Assembly: GCA_963853835.1 (NCBI GenBank)
Contig: OY970830.1
Span: 32,945,966 to 33,009,965, forward strand
Source of the DNA: Calendula officinalis
Lineage: Eukaryota > Streptophyta > Magnoliopsida > Asterales > Asteraceae
DNA: 64,000 nt
Direction of reading: 5' to 3'
Below, piece after piece: positions 1 to 10,250 of this stretch (the stretch's first letter is position 1; each line of letters begins with the position of its first letter). The notes under the pieces were generated by a model that did not search any database, had not been told where the DNA came from, and worked only from the letters and a program-made list of their open reading frames with translations. Both the position numbers and the translations under genes were made by a program.

Positions 1-8
1 ATGTTTTG

Positions 9-2896
9 TTATGTTTTTAACTTCTTTTTAGAGCTCTGTTCTTGAGTAGTAGCTTTTCTCTTCTTTGATTGGGGAGTTGAAGAATCACTAGTAGTTGATA
101 CACTACCAGCTTTGATTAATGTTGGACTGATTGGAATTAATTCTTTTGACTTCTTTTCTTCTTCTGCTTCTTGTTCAGCCAAATCCTTCTTCTTAGCAGT
201 GCAATATTTGTCTATAATAGTAATCATCTTCATTCTGCCAAGAGACTTTGCACTAAGCCCTTTAGATTTCAAAAATTCAATCATATTGGCCTTCTGTTCA
301 AATACATCATCTGTTAAGTCACTTTTAGTTCTTTTGCATTCAGATACTATGTATTCAAGGCATTGTATATGTTCTTCTTCAACTTTTCTAAGCCTCTTGA
401 ATTCTGCTTTTTGAGCTTCTATCTGAGCATTTTCTACTTGAACATGTAATTTTGCTTCTTGAGTTTTCTTCTGTTTATTCTCCTCAAGAGCTTGATACAT
501 CTCCACTTTCTCCAAAAATTTCTTGTGTTTTACCCTCCATCTAGACTGCTTTTCTGATCTAACATGATTAATTTTGTTCACCATTTGGTGACCTAAGGCT
601 CTGTTTGCATAATCTTCATCATAAACTTCCTTTCCTTTTCCAATACATGCAGATGGTGGAGGTGGAGTGTATTTCATATCAGGTACACCCAAGATCAGAA
701 GTTTTGGATAAAACATATGTAGTTGATCTTCTGATAAGATTTTAGGGTGTGGAGGAAGTGTACATTCATCTACCTCAAACCAATTCACATTATCATCAAT
801 GTCAGGTATGATAAGTGGTTGATTAGGAGTTGGTGGTTTGGAGATAATGACATGTCTTTCCCTTTCAAATAACTCTGGAAGTTGCAGTTCTTCCTCTCCA
901 GTAGTAACCAAAGTAGTTACTACTGGTGTGACTTCAGGAGTTACTACTGATAGGGCATCAGTAGTATTTGTTGCTTTTATTTCCTCTTCCTGACTTACTA
1001 CTGCTATGATATCAGTAGTAGGAGTTACTACTGATACTTCTTTTTCAGTTTGTTCTTCCATGGGAGCAGTAGTAGTTGGCTCATCATCCACATCTATCTT
1101 TTTTGGCCTTCATCAACAGTTGTTTCTTTTAGATTTAAGAGAGAGAATGCTGCTGCTGCAATGGATTCATCAATCATTGTTTGAATATTATCCTTCTCCC
1201 CCTTAGTGAGCTCAACTGGAGGAGCCTCACTATCATCCAGCTTCTTCTTTAATTTCCTTATGATTTTAGTTTGTTGATGAAGCCTATGCTCATAAAACCT
1301 CATCCTTTTGTTGATGGTATTGACATGCCTTTTCATTACTGCAATAGTTTTCCCTTGATTTGTGAGATATTTAAGACAATCTTGTACAGTGGATTCAAGA
1401 GAATCCACTTTATCCGTCAATTGTTTGGTTTTAATACTGCCCTCACTCCATCTAGCAAGATCATCGGGCTCACGGACTGGTACATTGGCTTTAAGGTTTT
1501 CCATCCTATCCGTCAAATCCATAGATCTACCCTCATCACTTTTTGGTGATTCATTGGGTTCTTTAGACACCCTCTTCTTCCTAGAAGAAGCAGAGATGCC
1601 CCCCTTGTGGTTTCTTGGCACCGGGGTCCTTTAAGTAACTCCTCAAATGAGTCATCACTTAAAGTTGCCGAGGTCTGGGTCTTAGAGATGTTTTCACTGT
1701 CCTGTGCACCCACCTTTGGGGCATCAGTAGTGAAAGCCCTCGCCTCATGTCCTCTCTCCTCCTTGGAGGACAACTCTTTGAGCCTGGAGTGTGACTCGAT
1801 TTTTCCCCTGGTGTCCTTGAAGGAAGTTTTCTTCCTTTTATAAGTTGTGGAAATATTTTGGGTTTTATTTGGGAGGTCTTCCACAGAGTGAAGAGTAGCA
1901 CTCTGCAGATTTATTTCAAGGTCCTGGGACACATTCAGGACTTCTATTTGTGAGGGTGATTGAGTGACTATTTGGGTGGTGTTTGGGCTGCATTTGGGGG
2001 TGATGGAGTGGGTTGAAGTTCAATTTGGGTTGTATCTATGATTGAACCCTCTCCAAGTAGTGGTTGATCATCATATTAGGAAACAAAGGGGTTTCCTTAC
2101 CCGAAAATTTAAATTGTTTTCTCATATTAGAGAAAACTTTCTTGTTCAACTCAGGAATGATAAAAATATTTTTGGGAGTTGACAAGTTTTGTAATTCACA
2201 GTTTATGATATGTTGGAGAAATCTGGGATACATTAAAAACTTTGTTGAACTAAGATTTCCCAACATACCTTCAAAAATCATGTAAGAAAAATTAAATACT
2301 TGGTCTGTGCATAAACAGACAACAGCAGAGGCTATTGCCTTATTAAACTCATTCCAAGTACTTCGTTTTAGAGAAATACAATGCTGAATAGTATGTACAA
2401 GAAATACAATGCTGAATAGTATGCTCTGATACCACTTGTCAGGATCGATTAACTATGAACAAGAAATTTCCATTGTGGGGAGAGAAGACCTTTTTGAAAA
2501 GTTACGATGTTAAGTCTTCCCTCATAACCCATTTTATTTAAAGTTTCAGCAATGAATTCCTTAGGAAGTGTAAACATACCTACATCATCATGTAGTTGTA
2601 GATGGTGTCGGATTGAATGCTCTGTGACTGTGATTGTCTTTCCATCCACCGATGATTTTATCATAGGTACAGTTGCACCTTCTGTTCTTTCGGCATTGGT
2701 CCAGAAATCGACCAAGTGTTGTTGATAGGCTTTCGGTTTTACAGTTAAAGCGAACTTAATGTATGAGTTTTTTTAAGAATTGAACGATTGGTCGAAAGTC
2801 TTTTGTACCATCTGGATTGCGTAGAAACGCACACATGTTGTGGAACTCTGAATATTTGAGATCGGTTTGAACATTGAGAGATTGTAGAGTTGCCAT
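9..2896 (-). pseudogene. Decayed extra ORF downstream of RNase H, element 1
   Basis: The start ATG is at 2894-2896 and the N terminus reads MATLQSL, matching MATLTSL in element 2. The conserved N-terminal domain, a Lys/Ser-rich middle, and a coiled-coil Glu/Lys-rich region can be followed to a stop at position 9, but across several frames. Breaks fall near 2760, near 2400-2463 (a foreign insertion), near 2069, in the 1930-2030 stretch, near 1620 and near 1092. The protein is therefore not made in one piece. In Asteraceae copia elements this ORF family is common and has no established function. Its position corresponds to the envelope-like ORF slot of SIRE elements, but I see no clear signal peptide or membrane anchor. 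Confidence 0.75.
2423..2463 (-). repeat. Displaced 41-bp PBS/LTR-edge fragment inside the extra ORF
   Basis: This stretch is identical to 9594-9634, the primer binding site plus the first bases of the LTR. It is flanked by a duplicated piece of the surrounding ORF sequence (an aatacaatgctgaatagtatg copy on each side). Element 2 lacks the insertion at the matching place (about 55855-55885). Confidence 0.85.
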
Positions 2897-3454
2897 TGTT
2901 GTTGATTTTGAGAAACGAGTAAGAATTTTGTTACTGATGAAGGGTTTTTTATCGTAAGTTAGGGTTTGTCGAGAGGTTTTAGCAAATCGAAGTGCAGATA
3001 ATGCTAAACTAATCGACTGCCGCCTTTTATATCTTTCGATTTAACCTGTAAAAAGACTAAATTGCCCTTCGAATCATAACTTAACGGTTATTTTCACGGG
3101 GGTTAGTTTGGTAATTTTGATTCTGAAAGACCAGTAGTAAATGTGATACCAGTAATAGAACGTCAGTAGTATCTACGAACATCAGTAGTGACTAAGGATT
3201 TTGACATCAGTAGTAACTATAGACATCAGTAGTAACCACCAACACACAAGACCAGTAGTATATGTGAATATCAGTAGTACTGACTTACCAGCAGTATTTA
3301 TGTAAACCTAATACACACCAGTAGTATTGTCCTACCAGTAGTATTTTGTGCACATTCCTACACACCAGTAATACAGATCTACCAGTAGTAAAACACTTTA
3401 AATAAATAAATAACTTTTTACAACAAAACTTTACACATGATATTAAGTGAGATT
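2897..3454. repeat. Spacer between pol and extra ORF, rich in CAGTAGTA
   Basis: No coding potential is seen. Between about 3130 and 3395 the octamer CAGTAGTA or a one-base variant recurs more than a dozen times, separated by 10-25 bp of otherwise unrelated AT-rich sequence. The same motif fills the LTR at 9960-10210. Element 2 has lost this spacer by deletion. Confidence 0.8.
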
Positions 3455-3581
3455 TTAATTTATTAAAATCATTCCAATACTGCTAACCAAGAAGTTGAAT
3501 CTTCCTACATCAAATGCTTTTGTAAAAAGATCTGCTAATTGATCATCAGTATGAATTTTAACCACTTTGATTAATTTCTTT

Positions 3582-6500
3582 TCATTTACAGTCTCTTATA
3601 AAATGAAATCTTATTTCAATGTGTTTAGTTTTAGAGTGTTTTACTGGATTGTTCACAATACTAATAGCACTTTGATTATCAATAAAAATTGGAGTTTTAA
3701 GGATAGAGATACCAAAGTCTAGAAGCTGGTTTTGAATCCAGAGTACTTGAGCACAGCAAGCAGATGCAGTTACATATTCTGCTTCAGCAGTTGATGTTGA
3801 TACATTTGTTTGCTTCTTACATTGCCATGACACCAGTCTTGATCCAAAGAATTGACATCCACCAGTAGTGGATTTTCTATCTTGACATTCACCTCCATAG
3901 TCACTATCCGTGTAGGCTATGAGTTCAAAGGGTGAATCATGTGGATACCATAGACCAAGTGATGGTTTGCCTTTCAAGTATCTGATTATTCTTTTGACCG
4001 CCTGCAAGTGTAGTTCTTTAGGTTTTGCTTGATATCTTGCACACACACAAACACTATACATAATGTCAGGTCTTGATGCAGTTAAGTACATCAAAGATCC
4101 TATCATTGATCTATATAAGTGTTCATCTACATCCTCCCCCTCAACATCAGGATGTAGGTGTTTATGTGTTTCCATTGGTGTACTTGCACTTTTACAGTCT
4201 TTCATATCAAACTTCTCCAAGATGTCCTTGACATATTTTGATTGGTTTATCAAGATGCCATCTGTTCTTTGACTGACTTGGAGTCCAAGGAAGAAATTCA
4301 TTGAACCCATAGAGCTCATCTTGAATTCAATCTGCATCAGTTCTTCAAATTCTTTGCATAATAAATCATTGGTTGAACCAAAGATGATATCATCTACATA
4401 GATTTGTACCAGTAGTATGTCATCTTTGACTTTCTTTGTGAACAAAGTTTTGTCAATGGCTCCTCTTTTAAAGTTATTCTTCAATAGATATGATGATAAT
4501 GTGTCATACCATGCTCTTGGTGCCTGATGTAGGCCATACAGAGCTTTATCCAATTTGAACACATAATCACCATGTTTTGGATCTTCAAAACCTGGAGGTT
4601 GGCAGACATATACCTCTTCTTCAATCTTCCCATATAGGAATGCACTCTTCACATCCATTTGATAGACTTTGAACTTTTTGAATGAAGCATATGCTAGGAA
4701 TATTCTTATTGCTTCAATTCTAGCAACAGGATCATATACTTCATCATAGTCTATTCCGTCTTCTTGAGTGTATCCTTGGGCTACAAGTCTGGATTTGTTC
4801 TTGATTACTATACCTCTTTCATCTTTCTTGTTTCTAAAGATCCATCTTGTTCCAATGGCTCTTTTTCCTTTGGGTAGAGGTACAAGTGTCCAAACAGCTT
4901 GTAACTTGAATTGAAGGAGTTCTTCTTGCATTGCCTCAATCCAGTTTGAGTCCTTCATTGCTTGTTGCATCTTCTTTGGTTCATCCTGAGACAGAAAGCA
5001 TTCAAACATACATTCATTAGCAATTAAACTTATGTTACACATGTTTGCAGTTAAGCTTTTATTTAATTTGCTTCTTGTTTGCAGTGGTGAGTTAACATCA
5101 CTTAGAACAAGGTCTAATGGATGGTTCTTCTGAGTCCTTGTAGTTGTAGCTCTGTCAACTACTAGTTGATTTTCAAGGTTGGACTCATTTGTCTCAGGTA
5201 ATTGCTCCTCTAGTGATCCTTCATTGTCATTGATGTTTGGTTCATCATCATCTTGGTCAGAATTACTACTGCTATTATCTTCATTGAGATCAGTAGTATT
5301 GTTGTTATTACTGGTATCAGTAGTATCTTGAGAATTTAGGTTATTGCTAAGACCAGTAGTATTTTGAGTACTATTACTGGTACCAGTAGTATTTGAATTA
5401 CTACTGTCCTCATTCTCAGAGTTACTACTGGTTCCAGAATTTGAGTTATTACTGTCCTCAGTATTAACTGTGGGAGCAGTATCAACTATTATGTATCTCA
5501 TCATTTCTTGATCAGTATTAACAGATGATGTTCCTTCCTTTTGAGTGTGACAAGTTGAATCACCTGCATTTAAATCCATGTTAGAATTAAAGGATTTGGT
5601 TAGATTGTCTATGTTAAATAGCCAATCTGGACCATTTCCTTGTTCATTAGGAACATTTTCATTAAAGGATACATTGATGCTTTCTTCAATTATCCTTAAT
5701 CTCTTGTTGAATACTCTGTATGATTTGCTTTGAGTGGAGTATCCCACAAAGATTCCATCATCAGCTTTGCAGTCAAATTTACCAATTTGTTCTCTTGTAA
5801 TCAGAATAGTACAAAGACAACCAAATGATTTTAAAAAACTTATAGAGGGTTTTCTTTTATTAAAAAGTTCATATGGTGTTTTAAAATGTGGCTTCACTAT
5901 TAATACTCTGTTCTGAACATAACAGGCAGTATTAACAGCTTCAGCCCAAAAAGTGATTGGTAACTTTGAATCTGCTAGCATTGATCTTGCTGTTTCTATG
6001 ATGGTTCTATTTCTTCTTTCAGCTACACCATTTTGTTGTGGAGTTCTAGGTGAGCTGTATTGCCTGTCAATACCTTTAAGATCACAAAAGTTAATTAAGT
6101 TAGCATTTTTAAATTCTGTGCCATTATCACATCTTATGGCTTTAACTTTTTGATCAGATGTATTCTCCAGTTTAACAATTAAGTTCTTTATGAGTTCACT
6201 TGTTTCATCCTTTGTCCTGAGAAAGAAAACCCATGTGTATCTGGAAAAGTCATCAGTAATAACAAGACAATATTGTTTCTTTCCAATACTCATTACATTT
6301 GTAGGTCCAAATAGGTCCATATGTAAGAGTTGTAAAGGAGCAGAAATAGAATTCACAGATTTGGACTTATGAGAAGATTTGTGTTGTTTACCTTTTAGGC
6401 ATGCAACACAATGATGATCACACATGAATTGTTTTTGAGGTAGTCCAATGACCGAATTTCTTTTTACTAGATTGTTCATGTTTTTGAAGTTAGTGTGACA

Positions 6501-6968
6501 CATCCTTCTATGCCATAGTTCTGATTCAGTGGTGTTTGCCTTGGATATAAAACAGTTGACCTCATTTGAAGAAATGAGTTCTCCCCCTATATCCAGGCAA
6601 TACACATTGTTTCTCCTTGGAGTTCTTAAAACAACATATTTTTCATCTAAAATAAAATAAGGAGAAAGAATGATGCACTCAATGTCTGTGAAAAGAATTT
6701 TGTTCTTTTTATCACAAACTTGAGACACACTGACTAGATTGTATTTTAGTTCAGCTACATAAAATACATCATCAAAGGTAATTTTGCCATTAGTAACAAT
6801 GCCTTTACCTGTAATCTTACCTCCCTTTGGGTTCTCACCAAAGGCTACATAGCCTCCATCAAATAACTTGAAATCTTTAAGAATTTGTAGATTTCCAGTC
6901 ATGTGCCTTGAGCATCCACTATCAATATGCCATGTTCTTCCTTCTTCTGGGATCTGAATGCTCTGCAC
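3582..6968 (-). CDS. pol: Copia pol polyprotein: protease, integrase, reverse transcriptase, RNase H
   Basis: The 1128-residue reading frame starts after a gag stop. Protease shows the D-S-G active site near residues 15-17. The pre-integrase zinc finger spans about 150-195 (H-H-C-C). The integrase catalytic triad is D218, D281 and E317, with the usual 35-residue D-E spacing. An Asn/Ser/Thr-rich linker covers about 500-575 and is encoded by CAGTAGTA-type repeats. Reverse transcriptase has YVDD at 857-860. RNase H has its acidic residues near 1020, 1062 and 1097. A probable 1-nt insertion in an A run near 3583 ends the frame at RDCK; the remaining C terminus continues in another frame to a stop at 3455-3457. 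No ATG opens the frame (the first codon shown is GTG), so translation must depend on gag. Confidence 0.93.
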   Translation of the reverse strand: MQSIQIPEEGRTWHIDSGCSRHMTGNLQILKDFKLFDGGYVAFGENPKGGKITGKGIVTNGKITFDDVFYVAELKYNLVSVSQVCDKKNKILFTDIECIILSPYFILDEKYVVLRTPRRNNVYCLDIGGELISSNEVNCFISKANTTESELWHRRMCHTNFKNMNNLVKRNSVIGLPQKQFMCDHHCVACLKGKQHKSSHKSKSVNSISAPLQLLHMDLFGPTNVMSIGKKQYCLVITDDFSRYTWVFFLRTKDETSELIKNLIVKLENTSDQKVKAIRCDNGTEFKNANLINFCDLKGIDRQYSSPRTPQQNGVAERRNRTIIETARSMLADSKLPITFWAEAVNTACYVQNRVLIVKPHFKTPYELFNKRKPSISFLKSFGCLCTILITREQIGKFDCKADDGIFVGYSTQSKSYRVFNKRLRIIEESINVSFNENVPNEQGNGPDWLFNIDNLTKSFNSNMDLNAGDSTCHTQKEGTSSVNTDQEMMRYIIVDTAPTVNTEDSNNSNSGTSSNSENEDSSNSNTTGTSNSTQNTTGLSNNLNSQDTTDTSNNNNTTDLNEDNSSSNSDQDDDEPNINDNEGSLEEQLPETNESNLENQLVVDRATTTRTQKNHPLDLVLSDVNSPLQTRSKLNKSLTANMCNISLIANECMFECFLSQDEPKKMQQAMKDSNWIEAMQEELLQFKLQAVWTLVPLPKGKRAIGTRWIFRNKKDERGIVIKNKSRLVAQGYTQEDGIDYDEVYDPVARIEAIRIFLAYASFKKFKVYQMDVKSAFLYGKIEEEVYVCQPPGFEDPKHGDYVFKLDKALYGLHQAPRAWYDTLSSYLLKNNFKRGAIDKTLFTKKVKDDILLVQIYVDDIIFGSTNDLLCKEFEELMQIEFKMSSMGSMNFFLGLQVSQRTDGILINQSKYVKDILEKFDMKDCKSASTPMETHKHLHPDVEGEDVDEHLYRSMIGSLMYLTASRPDIMYSVCVCARYQAKPKELHLQAVKRIIRYLKGKPSLGLWYPHDSPFELIAYTDSDYGGECQDRKSTTGGCQFFGSRLVSWQCKKQTNVSTSTAEAEYVTASACCAQVLWIQNQLLDFGISILKTPIFIDNQSAISIVNNPVKHSKTKHIEIRFHFIRDCK

Positions 6969-6982
6969 AAGTAAATAAATGG

Positions 6983-9520
6983 TTAGTTAAGTTTGGGAAC
7001 CCAAGCTTTATATGTCTTGGGTTCATCCTTTGAGAAATCAGATTTAGAACAGTTAGCCTTAAACACTTTTGGTACCCATACCTTTTTAGTACTGGTGTTC
7101 TGTTTTACTACTGACCTTTTGGATTTGTCTAAATTTACTACTGATCGTGATCTATACCCATTGTGTTTAGCTTTTGAATACTTTACTACTGATGGACCAG
7201 TAGTATTTGGGTACTTACCATATTTGGAATGACCAGTAGTGTTTTGAGATTTTGGTTTGGTAGCAGTAGTATTTTTGAAATTAGGGTTATTACCAGTAGT
7301 ATTTTTGTACTGGTACCAGACAGCATTATAATTAGGGTTAACACCAGTAGTAAAATTGTTACAGTTTTTACTGGTGTTGGAAAATTTAAAATATTGTTGA
7401 TTTTGAATTGATTTTCCATTGTTCTTGAAGTAATTGCTGCTCTGTGGGCTTCCAACTCTTCTATTTTGCACAAATCTTGGTGTACTTCTTCCAAATCTTG
7501 GTGTTTCAGCAATTTGAGTTTTATTTCTATTCACTACTGAAGGACCAGTAGTATCTTTTAACTTTTGTGTTTTTGCTTTTTCTTTAAGATTTTTAAATTC
7601 CTTGAACTCTTTGCAATTTATTGGATTGAAGTGACAATCCTTTGCTAAATGATTTACTTTGTTGCAAATAACACATTTTAATTTGTTATCTTTAGCCTTT
7701 ATGGTTCTTCTTTGTCCTAAGAGTTGATTCCTGTTTCTTTGATTTCCCCTTTTTAAAATTTTTTGTATATTTTCTGCATCATATTTAGGAGAATTTTCTT
7801 CACTTTGTGCTGTGTGAAAACTTGTATCAACTGAGTTTGGAGATTCAGTTTGAAAGATTGTAAATTCAATAGAGTTTGTAGTTCTATCATCATCAGAAAA
7901 ATCATTTGATTCAGATGGTTCAGTATTAGATTCAGTTTCATTTTTTAATTCATTAATTATTCTTTCTGAACTGTTTTTGAGTGGAGGAATGAATTTATAT
8001 GGAGGTGGTACAGCATGATATCCCACTCCATGAACAACTTTTTCTGTAGTTTGATTATTAGTTAATTTATCTAGAATTTTAGTGCTTCTTTTAAACTTTT
8101 TAATTGTCAGTTTATTTTGTTCAATTTCAAGTTGACATTCTTCTAATTTACTTGTTAATTCTTTATTTTTTAATTCATAAAACTCTTTCTCATCTACAGC
8201 TTGAAGCAATTCTTCCTTTATCCTTTGATCAATCATCTGGTACACCTTTATTTGATGTTCTTGATCAGCAATCACACCATCAAATTCATGGTTTCTTCTT
8301 ACTGCTTTTGCTAAATCTTCATTTAATTTAGTGTTTTCTTTTTCTAGATTTTTAACAATTTTAACACATTCAGAAGTACAAGGTTTAGGTTTTACCTCAG
8401 ATTTGCTGTCAGTAAAGGCCATAAGAGCTTGATTTTGAGCATGCTCTTCTGCTTGGAAGCTCCAGTCATAGCCTTGTCCTTGTTGTGAAACAAGAGCAGT
8501 CGATTTTGATCTTTTATCTGGCTGAGGACATTCTTTTGCAAAGTGACCAAGATTGTTACAGTTGTAACATTTGACTTTTGTTTTGTCAAATCCTGCTTTG
8601 TCACCTTTGTTGTAGTTGAGGCTTGTCCTACCAGTCCTTTTTAAGAATCTTTTGGTTCTTAGGCTCAGCATAGCCATCTGCCATTTAAGATCCATCTCCT
8701 CAAGATCATCTGGATTCAATTGTTCCAAATCATCACTAATCAGTGCAGTATGCACATGACTGGTGAAGAAGGATTCTTTTGCAGCATCTTCACAATCTGC
8801 AGCCTTTCCTGTGGCAGTTTCTTGACCTTGACCTGTACTAGATACAAATGCAGCATTATTAGAAGAAATAGAAGGGTTCTTTTGATTTACCTCAGTTTCA
8901 AATACTCTGAGATCATTGTAGAGTTCATCTAACTCCTTTTCTTCTAGTGCATCTCTCTGTCTGTATATCACTGTATACATGGCCCATTCTTCACTAAGAG
9001 ACCTTAGGAACTTCATGTTGACATCTTCTTGATCCATCTTAACCCCAACCTGGTTAAGTTCACCAATAAGCTTGTTGAATCTGTCAAACACTTGAGTGAG
9101 TGTCTCATTGGGCTTTCCTTTGAAGATTTCAAAGTCTTGCTTGAGAACAGACTTCATGTTCCTCTTGGTACTCTTGGTGCCAACGAATCTCTTCTCTAAT
9201 GCTTGCCATAGCACCTTTGCATCATCATATTCAACAAAGAGATGTTGATAGTCATTAGGAATGGCTAGTAAGAGAGTGCTTAGAGTTTTGAGTTCGATGC
9301 CTTTGTCTTTCTTTTCCTTCTCACATTTAAGTTTGTCTGCTTCAGTTGCAGAGCTGCTTGGTTGACCAGGACCAGTTTTGTTGCCTTCCATGACAACTTC
9401 CCACATGGAGTAATCTGTAATAAGCATGTATTGCTTAATACGATTCTTCCACATCCCAAAGTTATTGGGAGTGAGTATAGGGATTTTGTTGGCTTGAGTA
9501 CTTTCATTATTATCAGTCAT
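6983..9520 (-). CDS. gag: Copia Gag with two CCHC zinc knuckles
   Basis: The frame is 845 residues with ATG at 9518-9520. Residues about 20-220 form the copia-type Gag (UBN2-like) domain. A classical zinc knuckle C-X2-C-X4-H-X4-C lies at 318-331 and a second of the same spacing at 616-629. A Lys/Glu-rich coiled coil covers about 385-485. The C terminus repeats NTTG and SVV, encoded by the TACTACTG/CAGTAGTA motif. Gag packages the element RNA into particles. The frame is intact. It ends in TAA at 6983-6985, and pol follows in a different frame 20 nt later. Element 2 has the same arrangement. Confidence 0.92.
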   Translation of the reverse strand: MTDNNESTQANKIPILTPNNFGMWKNRIKQYMLITDYSMWEVVMEGNKTGPGQPSSSATEADKLKCEKEKKDKGIELKTLSTLLLAIPNDYQHLFVEYDDAKVLWQALEKRFVGTKSTKRNMKSVLKQDFEIFKGKPNETLTQVFDRFNKLIGELNQVGVKMDQEDVNMKFLRSLSEEWAMYTVIYRQRDALEEKELDELYNDLRVFETEVNQKNPSISSNNAAFVSSTGQGQETATGKAADCEDAAKESFFTSHVHTALISDDLEQLNPDDLEEMDLKWQMAMLSLRTKRFLKRTGRTSLNYNKGDKAGFDKTKVKCYNCNNLGHFAKECPQPDKRSKSTALVSQQGQGYDWSFQAEEHAQNQALMAFTDSKSEVKPKPCTSECVKIVKNLEKENTKLNEDLAKAVRRNHEFDGVIADQEHQIKVYQMIDQRIKEELLQAVDEKEFYELKNKELTSKLEECQLEIEQNKLTIKKFKRSTKILDKLTNNQTTEKVVHGVGYHAVPPPYKFIPPLKNSSERIINELKNETESNTEPSESNDFSDDDRTTNSIEFTIFQTESPNSVDTSFHTAQSEENSPKYDAENIQKILKRGNQRNRNQLLGQRRTIKAKDNKLKCVICNKVNHLAKDCHFNPINCKEFKEFKNLKEKAKTQKLKDTTGPSVVNRNKTQIAETPRFGRSTPRFVQNRRVGSPQSSNYFKNNGKSIQNQQYFKFSNTSKNCNNFTTGVNPNYNAVWYQYKNTTGNNPNFKNTTATKPKSQNTTGHSKYGKYPNTTGPSVVKYSKAKHNGYRSRSVVNLDKSKRSVVKQNTSTKKVWVPKVFKANCSKSDFSKDEPKTYKAWVPKLN

Positions 9521-9593
9521 GATTAATAATGTGTGTGTTTTAAAGATTAAAACTTTTTGTTGTTCTTGAAATTAGTAGATCTAGAACCAATAC

Positions 9594-9605
9594 GCTCTGA
9601 TACCA
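9594..9605 (-). other. Primer binding site for initiator tRNA-Met
   Basis: On the minus strand it reads TGGTATCAGAGC, the standard plant copia primer binding site complementary to the 3' end of tRNA-iMet. It begins 2 nt after the LTR end (CCTGACA), and is the boundary marker used to place the LTR. Confidence 0.92.
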
Positions 9606-9607
9606 CT

Positions 9608-10250
9608 TGTCAGGATCGATTAACTATGAACAAGTTAATAAACACCTTAGATCTAATTGATAATAGAAGTTGCAGCGGATCAACACTATATCAATAAATT
9701 AAGAACAATAAACTGTAAAGCAATATACGAAAATATTAAGAACACAGTTTCACAAAAAGCTTCAATGTATATTATTGATTCACAATACACACGTACGTTT
9801 ACAATTCGTAAGGAACTATTTATAATAGTCATTGAAGCCTAACTATTTACCCTCGTTATTCTAGGACTTGATTTACATTCGAATTATATAAGATATACAT
9901 TGAATTACATTCTATAACTATCTCTACGAAGATCTCGGACTTGATTTGCTTCCAAATCGTATATCAGTAGTAATCTGCAATCACCAGTAGTAAGTTTTGC
10001 AACGTCAGTAGTAAGTAAGTTGATCAGTAGTAAGTCCAGATACATCGTCAGTAGTAACTACTATTGATCAGTAGTATCTTCAATATGCCTTGATCAGTAG
10101 TAACTAAGTTATAGACTTCACCAGTATCAACTTCATCAGTAATAAGTAATTCTGCCACATCAGTACTAAGTATAACATTCATCAGTAGTAAACATAATCA
10201 GTACTAACTGCAGCATCAATATTAAGTTGATCTGTGATTTTGTTCCAACA
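9608..10250 (-). repeat. 5' LTR of element 1 (643 bp)
   Basis: The LTR is bounded by TG...CA: on the plus strand it starts TGTCAGGATCG and ends TTCCAACA, so in element orientation it starts TGTTGGAACA and ends CCTGACA. The outer third is packed with CAGTAGTA motifs (9964-10200). The inner end is shared with element 2's LTR (TGTCAGGATCGATTAAC), showing the two belong to related families. Confidence 0.9.

Larger units (their letters stand above)
1..10250 (-). mobile_element. SIRE-lineage Ty1/copia LTR retrotransposon (element 1), 3' end outside the window
   Basis: Reading on the minus strand, the order is LTR (9608-10250), primer binding site, gag, protease-integrase-reverse transcriptase-RNase H, a CAGTAGTA-rich spacer, then a decayed extra ORF that runs off the left edge. 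This domain order (integrase before RT) defines Ty1/copia. The long gag with two zinc knuckles and an extra ORF after RNase H fit the SIRE/Maximus lineage. The second LTR must lie left of position 1, so the target duplication cannot be checked. gag and pol are nearly uninterrupted, which suggests a fairly young insertion, whereas the extra ORF is heavily damaged. A related element occupies 52273-64000. Confidence 0.93.

Noticed and set aside
6980..7000. Programmed -1 ribosomal frameshift between gag and pol
   Set aside because: The pol frame is closed by TAA four bases upstream of the gag stop in both elements, and no slippery heptamer lies in the gap.
9960..10210. CRISPR-like array of CAGTAGTA repeats
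   Set aside because: Repeats are 8 bp, unevenly spaced, on both strands and inside a plant LTR; there are no cas genes.
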